A stretch of DNA of 64,000 bases from an uncultured Mediterraneibacter sp. (GTDB lineage Bacteria > Bacillota > Clostridia > Lachnospirales > Lachnospiraceae), in NCBI GenBank assembly GCA_944381935.1, contig CALWMN010000009.1, positions 47,128-111,127 on the forward strand, read 5' to 3'. The notes beneath the pieces were generated by a model. The model was not told the origin of the DNA. It did not search any database and saw nothing but the letters and a program-made list of their open reading frames with translations. The position numbers were made by a program, and so were the translations under genes. Below, piece after piece: positions 57,461 through 64,000 of this stretch. The stretch's first letter is position 1; every line of letters begins with the position of its first letter.

Positions 57461-59908
57461 TTATAAGATTCCTCTTTTAAAATGCCCCTGCGTAAATTGA
57501 AAATCCGGCTCTGTACTGCCCTTTCCGTCTCCTGAAAATACATCACATACCGTCTTAAGTATCTTCCCTGCCTGCGCTCCGCTTTCCAGGCTAAACTGTA
57601 ACCTGAGGCGGGAAGGGGACAGATTCTCTGCCTCCTGCTTTCTGTTCCCAAGATAGAGAGGCGTAGAGTTGTAGATAATGTTATAGCAGAACTCACAGCA
57701 GTTCCTGACCGGGAACTCTTTTTTATAACGGTCTGTGAGCACAGTAACCTGCTCATCACCCGTACATCCGACACAATTTGCCTTCACGCACTGGGCAGAT
57801 ATCATAACGGGCAGATAGCCGTATATAACCAGCTCCGCATCCCGGATACCAAGTCCTGCAAGCTCACCGCAGTTTAACTCCACAGGCGCGGTAAATTCCA
57901 GAACACCCTGCTCCTGCCAGAATTTCTTTGCAGATTGATTCAGCACATATAGATTATGGTCTAATATGACCGGTTTGTCAAATCCATGTTCCTTTAAAAA
58001 CTGAAAACTTTCGTAATTGCGGATCAGGGCCCCGTCCATCGGAAATGTCCGGAAAGCGTTGTACCCACGCTCAAAAAGACCGGCTGCCTCTTTTCGGAAA
58101 ATGTGCGGGAGGGCAGGGAATATACCGATCCCTCTCTCCCGGAGTTTCTGTAGCTTTCCTGCCGTTTTTTCATTATGAAATAAGCCGCCGCAGCAGTCAG
58201 GATAGAGCCTTTCTATGCGGCTGCCCGGGTGTGTATCGATAAAAGAAAGGACCGCATCTAGCTGCTCCCGGGTCTCCGTAAGGATAGAAATTCCGGGAGT
58301 ATGGGATTTCCCGGGGCGCCCTTCTTTTTCCAGAAGGGGTAACGCCGGTCCGGCCGGAAACTGCCTTGCCGGAAGCTCCCGGTGTTTCCGCGCCGCGGCT
58401 TCCTTTCCCAGTCCTTCCAAAGCCTTTCTCTTCAGTTCGTTGATCTGCCGCATTGGAAGGAATGCCTCCTCAGGCGCTAAGATCTCCAGGCATTCAAAAC
58501 AGAACTCGGAATTTCCTGTTTTCATAAGCCTTGTCCGAAGTTCCTGCTCACCCAGGGGCTGATTCTTTGCCGGCTGGACACATTCTTCTGACCTGGCAGT
58601 ATAAGAAACAGTCCCCAGGCAGACGGTCAGAACTGCCGGCTTTGAAATCTTAAGCTCCAGGAAACCGGATATCTGCTCCTGCTTTTTCCCGTTTACGTAC
58701 ATCCGGTCAAGCTCCTTTAAAAGCTTCTCATTGCGAATCCTGTAAAAGACCGTCCCACTGTCAAAACGCATTCCTCCCGGAACAAGAAAGGAGAGCCCCT
58801 CCCCTTTTGCAATCTCCTGACCCAGCGTATAGTTATTCTTCCCGCCAGCCGTCTCCAGGACGTCACCCGGGTGCAGGGCAGTCAGCGCGATCCCCGAAAT
58901 CTTCCGTCCCCTCTGCTGCGTCATCCTGACAGCGGGAACCCCCCGGTGGTTCGGCCTGTCAAGCGCCATCATTTCTTTTCCGTTATGTCTTGTATAATAG
59001 CCCGTGCTTGATCCACCGCGGTTATACAGGTCCATCAGCATCTCCCTGTCCTGAGGTTCTATCCGAAAGCCGTCGTCCCCGTTCTCCAGATACAGATCAG
59101 TATATTTCCGGTACATTGCTGTTACGCCGGCAACATATTCCGGGCTTTTCATACGTCCCTCTATCTTAAAAGAATCGATTCCCGCTTTGATGAGCTCCGG
59201 GATCAGCTCCAGCGTACAGATATCTTTGAGGCTGAGGAAATGCCCTCTGCTTCCGTTTGCCGTATAAGGCAGCCTGCATGGCTGGGCGCACTGCCCCCTG
59301 TTCCCGCTTCTTCCGCCGATCAGGCTGCTCATAAGGCACTGTCCCGAGTAACAATAGCAGAGCGCGCCATGAACAAAACATTCAATCTCCAGTTTTGTCC
59401 TGTTTCGGATCTCTTTTATCTCACCGAGGCTGAGCTCACGTGCGGGAACAACGCGCACCGCCCCCATCCTCTCAAGAAACCGTGCGCCGTACGCGTTCGT
59501 GACTGTCATCTGGGTGCTGGCGTGAAGATCCATACCGGGAAATGTCTCCCGGATATATCGGAACACACCGATATCCTGGACGATTACAGCGTCCAGCCCC
59601 GCCTCGTACAGCGGGGCAAGATAATCGTACAGGGTATGGGTTTCCTCCTCTTTCAAAAGGGTATTTACGGTCAGATAAAAACGGCAGCCGTGAATATGCG
59701 CCTCTTCTATGGCATGGACAAGTTCTTCTTCCGTGAAATTGTCCGCATAGGCGCGTGCGCCAAACTGCGGGCCGCCTGCATAGACGGCGTCCGCCCCGGC
59801 GCATACCGCTGCGCAAAAACACGGATAAGAGCCTGCAGGGGCCAATATCTCCGGCCGTGTTTTCTCTTTTCTGATTAGTTCTGGTGTTTGTGCATGCATC
59901 ACTTTCAA
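57461..59908 (-). CDS. U32-family peptidase/RlhA-like protein
   Basis: An 815-residue protein. The N-terminal U32 domain begins RPEILAPAGSYPCFCAAVCAGADAVYAGG and has the signature ECFVHGALCYCYSGQCLMSS, a Cys-rich cluster region; a long C-terminal part resembles the DUF3656 extension of clostridial members. The family includes RNA hydroxylases (RlhA) and putative collagenases, so the function is unresolved. A TTG at 59908 with CGGAG upstream is chosen; ATG 59899 is an alternative. It lies between zapA and ftsW. Confidence 0.85.
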   Translation of the reverse strand: MKVMHAQTPELIRKEKTRPEILAPAGSYPCFCAAVCAGADAVYAGGPQFGARAYADNFTEEELVHAIEEAHIHGCRFYLTVNTLLKEEETHTLYDYLAPLYEAGLDAVIVQDIGVFRYIRETFPGMDLHASTQMTVTNAYGARFLERMGAVRVVPARELSLGEIKEIRNRTKLEIECFVHGALCYCYSGQCLMSSLIGGRSGNRGQCAQPCRLPYTANGSRGHFLSLKDICTLELIPELIKAGIDSFKIEGRMKSPEYVAGVTAMYRKYTDLYLENGDDGFRIEPQDREMLMDLYNRGGSSTGYYTRHNGKEMMALDRPNHRGVPAVRMTQQRGRKISGIALTALHPGDVLETAGGKNNYTLGQEIAKGEGLSFLVPGGMRFDSGTVFYRIRNEKLLKELDRMYVNGKKQEQISGFLELKISKPAVLTVCLGTVSYTARSEECVQPAKNQPLGEQELRTRLMKTGNSEFCFECLEILAPEEAFLPMRQINELKRKALEGLGKEAAARKHRELPARQFPAGPALPLLEKEGRPGKSHTPGISILTETREQLDAVLSFIDTHPGSRIERLYPDCCGGLFHNEKTAGKLQKLRERGIGIFPALPHIFRKEAAGLFERGYNAFRTFPMDGALIRNYESFQFLKEHGFDKPVILDHNLYVLNQSAKKFWQEQGVLEFTAPVELNCGELAGLGIRDAELVIYGYLPVMISAQCVKANCVGCTGDEQVTVLTDRYKKEFPVRNCCEFCYNIIYNSTPLYLGNRKQEAENLSPSRLRLQFSLESGAQAGKILKTVCDVFSGDGKGSTEPDFQFTQGHFKRGIL

Positions 59909-59972
59909 TCGCTGCTCCGTCTGATATATTTTTATGAATGAAATAGGCTGTCGTTCTGACAGCCCATCTGTA

Positions 59973-60383
59973 CTACCTTCTACGGTTTTTCATCTCTGTT
60001 TCAAGTTTCACGATCTGCATCTGGAGATCGTTGTTCTCTTCCTTCATCTTGGCAAGTTCCTTCTCTGCATTCTCCAGCTTGATCTGCACTGATATCAGAT
60101 CATGCTTCAGATCATACATCTCCTTGTCCTTCATCTCGATATCGCTCTCAAGGGAATCCCCCTGTTTCTTTGCCTTAAAATAGTCATCCGCAATGTTCAG
60201 GGCAAGAAGCACGTTCCGGGTATCTGCGCTTTGCTTTCTATAGCCTTCGCTGTTCGCACATTCCGTTATTTTATGGTTCAGATAGGAAGACACTTTCTGA
60301 AGATATTCCTCACCTTCAAATCCGCTTAGAGTATAAACTTTACCCCCGATCAATACCTCTGTAAAATGTTTTGCTGAACTCAT
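59973..60383 (-). CDS. zapA: Cell division protein ZapA
   Basis: FtsZ-ring-associated protein that bundles FtsZ filaments. It has 136 residues: an N-terminal ZapA head (HFTEVLIGGKVYTLSGFEGEEYLQKVSSYLNHKI) and a long coiled coil (residues about 75-133). The ATG is preceded by AAGGAGGATGCT. It lies between ruvB and the U32 gene, as in many Clostridia. Confidence 0.93.
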   Translation of the reverse strand: MSSAKHFTEVLIGGKVYTLSGFEGEEYLQKVSSYLNHKITECANSEGYRKQSADTRNVLLALNIADDYFKAKKQGDSLESDIEMKDKEMYDLKHDLISVQIKLENAEKELAKMKEENNDLQMQIVKLETEMKNRRR

Positions 60384-60411
60384 AGCATCCTCCTTGCGTT
60401 TCTTAAAAGAT

Positions 60412-60440
60412 ATTATAAACTATTTGCCAGCAAAAACCAA
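60412..60440 (-). promoter_or_regulatory. Promoter of zapA
   Basis: On the minus strand, -35 TTGGTT (60440-60435) and perfect -10 TATAAT (60417-60412) are 17 bases apart, after the ruvB terminator. Confidence 0.72.
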
Positions 60441-60463
60441 CTGTTTTTTCAAGAAATGAGGAA

Positions 60464-60499
60464 ACCGCGCCCGGCGCAAAAGCCGCCGGGGACGCGGTC
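60464..60499 (-). terminator. Probable terminator at the end of ruvB
   Basis: ACCGCG-CCCGGCG and CGCCGGG-(GA)-CGCGGT form a strong hairpin that begins at the ruvB stop codon. On minus it is followed by TTCCTCATTTC, a weak T tract. Confidence 0.6.
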
Positions 60500-61508
60500 A
60501 GTCTCCCTTCATAAGGGGAGAAGGAATCCCCAGATGGCCATACGCCCGCTCCGTCACAACACGTCCCCGCGGAGTGCGCTGAATGAATCCGTTTTTAAGA
60601 AGGTACGGCTCATAGACGTCCTCCAGTGTCCCGGCATCTTCTGAAATGGCAGCTGCCAGTGTATCGAGTCCGACCGGGCCACCCTGAAATTTTTCAATCA
60701 TTGTCAGCAAAATGGAACGGTCTATATGGTCCAGGCCATATTTGTCTACATCGAGAAGATCCAGGGCGTAATTGGCGACCCTCCTGGTAATCCTGCCGTC
60801 ATATTTGACCTGGGCGAAGTCCCGCACTCTCTTGAGGAGACGGTTGGCAAGGCGCGGAGTCCCGCGGGATCGCCTGGCAAGCTCCATTGCGCCTTCTTCC
60901 TCCACCTCAACGCCAAGCACCTGTGCGGAGCGCAGAATAATCGTCATGAGTTCCTCATCGGTGTAAAATTCCAGCCTGTTTACCACGCCAAACCGGTCGC
61001 GCAGGGGTGCGGTAAGCATGCCGGCGCGCGTCGTTGCCCCAACCAGGGTAAACTTTGGAAGATTCAGGCGGATGGAGCGCGCCCCCGTCCCCTTCCCGAT
61101 CATGATGTCGATAGCATAATCTTCCATTGCGGGATACAACACTTCTTCCACCTGTCGGTTGAGCCGGTGGATCTCATCTACAAACAGCACGTCGTTTTCC
61201 TGCAGGCTGTTTAATATGGCAGCGACCTCTCCCGGCTTCTCGATCGCCGGTCCCGATGTCACTTTCAGGCTGACCCCCATCTCATTTGCAATAATCCCCG
61301 CCAGCGTTGTCTTGCCAAGACCGGGAGGTCCGTAAAAAAGGACATGGTCCAGCGCCTCCCCCCTCTCCTTCGCCGCCTCAATGTAGATCTTTAAGGTCTC
61401 CTTTGCCTTCTCTTGCCCAATGTAATCTTCCAGGCACTGAGGACGCAGCTGCCCTTCAATTTTAATGTCTTCTTCCAGATTTTCTGTCGTAATGATTCTT
61501 CGTCCCAT
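60498..61508 (-). CDS. ruvB: Holliday junction ATPase RuvB
   Basis: Branch-migration motor of homologous recombination. It has 336 residues with Walker [18 protein letters not shown], Walker [35 protein letters not shown] and the C-terminal winged helix ([18 protein letters not shown]). RuvA is upstream on the same strand, 48 bases away. Confidence 0.98.
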   Translation of the reverse strand: MGRRIITTENLEEDIKIEGQLRPQCLEDYIGQEKAKETLKIYIEAAKERGEALDHVLFYGPPGLGKTTLAGIIANEMGVSLKVTSGPAIEKPGEVAAILNSLQENDVLFVDEIHRLNRQVEEVLYPAMEDYAIDIMIGKGTGARSIRLNLPKFTLVGATTRAGMLTAPLRDRFGVVNRLEFYTDEELMTIILRSAQVLGVEVEEEGAMELARRSRGTPRLANRLLKRVRDFAQVKYDGRITRRVANYALDLLDVDKYGLDHIDRSILLTMIEKFQGGPVGLDTLAAAISEDAGTLEDVYEPYLLKNGFIQRTPRGRVVTERAYGHLGIPSPLMKGD

Positions 61509-61556
61509 GTATTCCCTCTGTTTCTTGTATTATGCCAGCGCACAGCATCGCGGAAA

Positions 61557-62168
61557 TCAAAATAAGTATTTCAGAGCCTCTTTCAGGATCTCTTCTACAG
61601 TCTCGCTGTCCTCAGACGTCCTTTTCACTGCCCTCATACTCTCTGCACTGCCATATCCTAGGGCCACAAGTGCCTGCACTGCCTCTGCCTGCATGCCGCT
61701 GTCCGCCACGCTGCCGTCTGCAGAAACTCCGTCCTCTCCGTGGGCGGCATGCTCCAGCACATCTTCGATCTTCAGCTTATCCTTCAACTCTACAATCAGC
61801 TTCTCCGCAGTCTTTTTCCCGATTCCCGGCGCCGCGGAAATCGCTTTTGCATCCCCCGACATAACAGCGAAGCGGAGTTCATCACAGCTTAAACAGGAAA
61901 GGATATTAAGTCCTCCTTTGGGGCCAATGCCGCTGACGCCGATCAAAAGCCTGAACACCTCCAGGTCATCTCTTGTCAGAAAACCAAACAGCTGCATTGC
62001 ATCTTCCCTGACATTGAGGTAGGTATGCAGCTTTACTTCATTTCCAGTCTGCGGGAGAAGCCCCAGCGAGTGCTGGGGCATATAAATCCCATATCCGACT
62101 CCCCCTACGTCAACCACGGCCTTGTCTTCCTCGATTGCTGCAAGCTCCCCTCTTATGTATGATATCAT
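61557..62168 (-). CDS. ruvA: Holliday junction DNA-binding protein RuvA
   Basis: Tetrameric junction-binding partner of RuvB. It has 203 residues: an N-terminal OB domain (MISYIRGELAAIEEDKAVVDVGGVGYGIYMP), two helix-hairpin-helix motifs (LIGVSGIGPKGGLNILS and ISAAPGIGKKTAEKLIVELKDK) and the C-terminal domain (EAVQALVALGYGSAES) that contacts RuvB. It is followed by ruvB. Confidence 0.98.
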   Translation of the reverse strand: MISYIRGELAAIEEDKAVVDVGGVGYGIYMPQHSLGLLPQTGNEVKLHTYLNVREDAMQLFGFLTRDDLEVFRLLIGVSGIGPKGGLNILSCLSCDELRFAVMSGDAKAISAAPGIGKKTAEKLIVELKDKLKIEDVLEHAAHGEDGVSADGSVADSGMQAEAVQALVALGYGSAESMRAVKRTSEDSETVEEILKEALKYLF

Positions 62169-62200
62169 AAGTCGCCTCCTGATTTACGATTAACTGACAA

Positions 62201-62695
62201 TCACGTCAGTTGGATGTGACGGATCCTTCTTAGGACTTCCCCGGAAAGAATCCCGATGAGAAGCCCGGTTATCACGCCTGAGATGAGGAGTACAGGAAGA
62301 TAATATCCCACCTGATAGGTCTCTACCACAAGCATGGCAACCACAAGCTGCCCGATATTATGGCTTACCCCGCCGGCTATGCTGACGCCGGCTATGCCAA
62401 ACCGCTCCTTTTTCTTCAGAAAAACCATGACTGCCAGGCTCAAAATCCCGCCAGCCAGGCTGTAAAGGATACTGAACAGGTTCCCGAAAATAAATCCTGC
62501 CAGCACGACCCTTACGACAGACAGGAGAAGCGCTTCCCTCCAGTCTGTCTTGTAAAGAACAATCACAATGATCAGGTTTGCCAGTCCCAGCTTCACGCCG
62601 GGTATCCCGAAATGAAACGGGATCAGCATCTCCACATAACTCAGGATCAAAGCAAAAGCCGTAAAAACCCCAAAATATGCCGCTCGGTTCTTCAA
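62201..62695 (-). CDS. Gx transporter family membrane protein
   Basis: A 164-residue protein with about five membrane helices. The stretch YFGVFTAFALILSYVEMLIPFHFGIPGVKLGLANLI and the Gly-rich GGVSHNIGQLVVAMLVVETYQVG are typical of the Gx (heptaprenyl diphosphate synthase component I-like) transporter family. A TTG at 62695 with AGGGG six bases upstream is the start; an upstream reading overlaps the preceding gene. It directly follows the NusG-II gene, a pair found in flavin-related respiratory loci. Confidence 0.85.
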   Translation of the reverse strand: MKNRAAYFGVFTAFALILSYVEMLIPFHFGIPGVKLGLANLIIVIVLYKTDWREALLLSVVRVVLAGFIFGNLFSILYSLAGGILSLAVMVFLKKKERFGIAGVSIAGGVSHNIGQLVVAMLVVETYQVGYYLPVLLISGVITGLLIGILSGEVLRRIRHIQLT

Positions 62696-62708
62696 TCTGT
62701 TCCCCTTT

Positions 62709-63065
62709 CTAGCGCACGATGCCGTCCAGGTCAGCGCTTTTTCCCCCTTCAACTGCAAGCACGACATGGTTCGGCAGGCAGATAATGCTCTCTCCGTCCC
62801 GGGATATCTCCCGGTGATTTACACAGATCTGATCCGGGCAGTCTGCCCAATCCATTTTTACTGTGCCATTTTCAATTACAAAACGGTTGGTCCCATTGAT
62901 CTTAATTGTCTGATCCTCCGACAGGCTGTAAGTTCCGAATATTTCCCCGTCCACTGTGACGGTCACTTCCTTTTCCCCTTCGCTGTCACGCGCTGCCTGG
63001 ACCAGAAAGATCAGGACCGCTGCTGCAAGGATCACGACCGCAAGAATCCAGTCACTTTTTTTCAT
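62709..63065 (-). CDS. NusG domain II membrane protein
   Basis: A 118-residue protein with an N-terminal membrane anchor (DWILAVVILAAAVLIFLVQA) and an extracytoplasmic NusG-II domain (KEVTVTVDGEIFGTYSLSEDQTIKI, DCPDQICVNHREISRDGESIICLPNHVV). The Cys pair in CPDQIC and a third Cys are typical. ATG 63065 has GAGGTAACAC upstream. Homologues stand next to Gx transporter genes and ApbE, as here; their exact role is not known. Confidence 0.85.
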   Translation of the reverse strand: MKKSDWILAVVILAAAVLIFLVQAARDSEGEKEVTVTVDGEIFGTYSLSEDQTIKINGTNRFVIENGTVKMDWADCPDQICVNHREISRDGESIICLPNHVVLAVEGGKSADLDGIVR

Positions 63066-63087
63066 AGTGTTACCTCTTTCGTCCAAT

Positions 63088-63116
63088 ATCATAGCACACC
63101 CGCTTTCATTATGCAA
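63088..63116 (-). promoter_or_regulatory. Promoter of the NusG-II/Gx/ruvAB group
   Basis: On the minus strand, -35 TTGCAT (63116-63111) and -10 TATGAT (63093-63088) are 17 bases apart, 22 bases ahead of the ATG. Confidence 0.7.
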
Positions 63117-63149
63117 CCACACGTTCGATTCAGGCCGAAGACCAGGAAG

Positions 63150-63178
63150 TTGTACTTTCCTCTGAAAGAGGGTATAAT
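63150..63178 (+). promoter_or_regulatory. Promoter of apbE
   Basis: -35 TTGTAC (63150-63155) and perfect -10 TATAAT (63173-63178) are 17 bases apart, 34 bases ahead of the ATG at 63213. It is divergent from the NusG-II promoter. Confidence 0.8.
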
Positions 63179-63212
63179 ACTTGACATACACATAAGATGG
63201 AGGAATACATTG

Positions 63213-64000
63213 ATGAAACGATCCAGCATCCTGAGGACGATAGCCGCGCTTTCCATATTCGCAGTCCTCCTGCCGGGAGGGTGTGCTTCTCCCCGGGAAT
63301 CCGAGTCTCTGAGTGTGACAGGCGTTTATTTTGATACCGTCGTGAGAATTGAGGCATGGGGAACAGAGCGCAGTGTTCTGGACCACTGTGAAGAACTGTG
63401 CGCATATTATGAACATCTTTTCAGTCCGACCCTGGAGGACAGCGAAGTATCCCGAATTAACCGGGCAGGCGGGCAGCCGGTGGAGGTTTCTCCCGAGACC
63501 GCAGACCTGATAGAGATGGGCATAGAATACGGCAACCTCTCAGGCGGCGTTTTTGATATCACGGTGGCGCCTGCCAGCAGTCTCTGGAATTTTAAGGACA
63601 ATGAGGATAAGATTCTTCCGGATGAAAACCAGCTCCTGGAGGCAGTCTCCCACATTGATTACCGTACGGTTCAGGTCGACGGCAACAGGGTTGCTTTAGC
63701 AGACCCGGATGCCCGGATCGATCTGGGCGGCATCGCGAAGGGATATATCGCAGACAGGTTAAAAGAATATCTGGAGAGCGAAGGCGTGGAGCATGCCCTC
63801 ATAAACCTGGGCGGAAACTTGGTGGCCGTCGGTTCCAGATATGACGGGACGGATTTTAAGATCGGCATACAGAAACCCTTTGCGGAGGACGGCACCTCCA
63901 TTGCCACGCTGGAGGTCAGCAGCCAGTCGGTTGTCTCTTCCGGGAATTACGAGCGGTATTTTGAAAAAGATGGCGTCATCTATCATCATATTCTTGATCC
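63213..64000 (+). CDS. apbE: FAD:protein FMN transferase ApbE (3' end outside window)
   Basis: Transfers FMN from FAD to a Thr or Ser of partner proteins on the outer face of the membrane. The visible 262 codons begin with a lipoprotein-like signal (LRTIAALSIFAVLLPGGC, Cys at residue 24), followed by GVYFDTVVRIEAWG, the flavin-pocket motif VFDITVAPASSLWNF, DLGGIAKGYIADRL (ApbE signature) and NLGGNLVAVGS. The frame stays open to the window edge. ATG 63213 has GGAGG nine bases upstream; TTG 63210 is an alternative. Confidence 0.93.
   Translation, partial: MKRSSILRTIAALSIFAVLLPGGCASPRESESLSVTGVYFDTVVRIEAWGTERSVLDHCEELCAYYEHLFSPTLEDSEVSRINRAGGQPVEVSPETADLIEMGIEYGNLSGGVFDITVAPASSLWNFKDNEDKILPDENQLLEAVSHIDYRTVQVDGNRVALADPDARIDLGGIAKGYIADRLKEYLESEGVEHALINLGGNLVAVGSRYDGTDFKIGIQKPFAEDGTSIATLEVSSQSVVSSGNYERYFEKDGVIYHHILD

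Noticed and set aside
63121-63180. tRNA-like GTTCGATTC sequence near the apbE promoter
   Set aside because: There is no matching acceptor stem, no D- or anticodon-arm, and the segment is explained by promoter sequence.
1-64000. CRISPR array, transposon or prophage
   Set aside because: Repeats with regular spacing, transposase motifs, integrase-attachment pairs or phage structural genes were not seen; the tyrosine recombinase has chromosomal context.

Overview
The window is a gene-dense stretch of an endospore-forming Firmicutes chromosome, most likely a Lachnospiraceae (Clostridia). The main pointers are an alpha/beta small acid-soluble spore protein, YlbJ and GerW/YtfJ, an L27 with the cleavable Firmicute N-terminus next to its protease Prp, a divergent lexA-yneA SOS pair, short HisG with HisZ, a RecU resolvase, and mreCD with minCDE in one wall and division operon. 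I see no rRNA, tRNA, CRISPR array, insertion sequence or prophage. Almost every gene has a clean core-genome identity.

Layout. 1-8054 (+): an elongation and division operon, mreC (cut by the window edge)-mreD-mrdA-minC-minD-minE-rodA-mgsA-D,D-carboxypeptidase, closed by a terminator. 8116-8316 (-): a DUF378 membrane protein. 8366-13465 (+): HlyD-like anchored protein-yggS-sepF-ylmH-lspA-rluD-type synthase. 13474-17252: a Cytidylate_kin2-type kinase (+), ttcA (-) and a FUSC-family membrane protein (+). 17263-19747: a tyrosine recombinase and yneA on minus, lexA on plus, with a LexA-box cluster between yneA and lexA. 19848-30541 (-): rsfS, yqeK, nadD, yhbY, obg, rpmA, prp, rplU (with a leader), CBS protein, aspartate kinase, ybaK, RNase G, DUF2344 protein, TIGR03960 radical SAM. 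30638-36213 (-): a small membrane protein and hisZ-hisG-hisD-hisB-hisIE behind a strong promoter with a palindromic operator candidate. 36210-44803 (-): recU, pseudouridine synthases, an unidentified membrane protein, SDR, YgiQ, HAD phosphatase, RsmF-type methylase and an M23 peptidase. 44773-45711 (+): ylbJ, meeting tail to tail with a minus-strand DivIVA-like protein, coaD, rsmD and the spore SASP. 47894-52163 (-): recG, fakA, yloU. 52461 (+): rpmB. 52750-63065 (-): a 44-residue membrane protein, ytfJ, ytfI, an unknown, a second class B PBP with its FtsW partner, a U32 peptidase, zapA, ruvBA, a Gx transporter and a NusG-II protein. 63213 to the edge (+): apbE, cut by the window end.

Functionally the window carries two SEDS/class-B-PBP systems (RodA with MrdA for elongation; FtsW-like with PBP for division or sporulation), division-site proteins (MinCDE, SepF, ZapA, a DivIVA-like coil), ribosome biogenesis factors, an SOS module that couples LexA to a YneA-type division brake, complete late-operon histidine biosynthesis, and part of a flavin-transfer (ApbE) membrane module.

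The least explained items are: a structured 5' leader of yloU with two mutually exclusive 7-bp helices (52216-52312); a long structured leader of the SASP gene (47713-47794); a HisF-like domain that has lost its catalytic aspartates and is fused to HisIE; a roughly 240-residue insertion in MrdA; and a 101-nt out-of-frame overlap of ftsW and its PBP gene. All identifications were made by reading the sequence; no database search was run.
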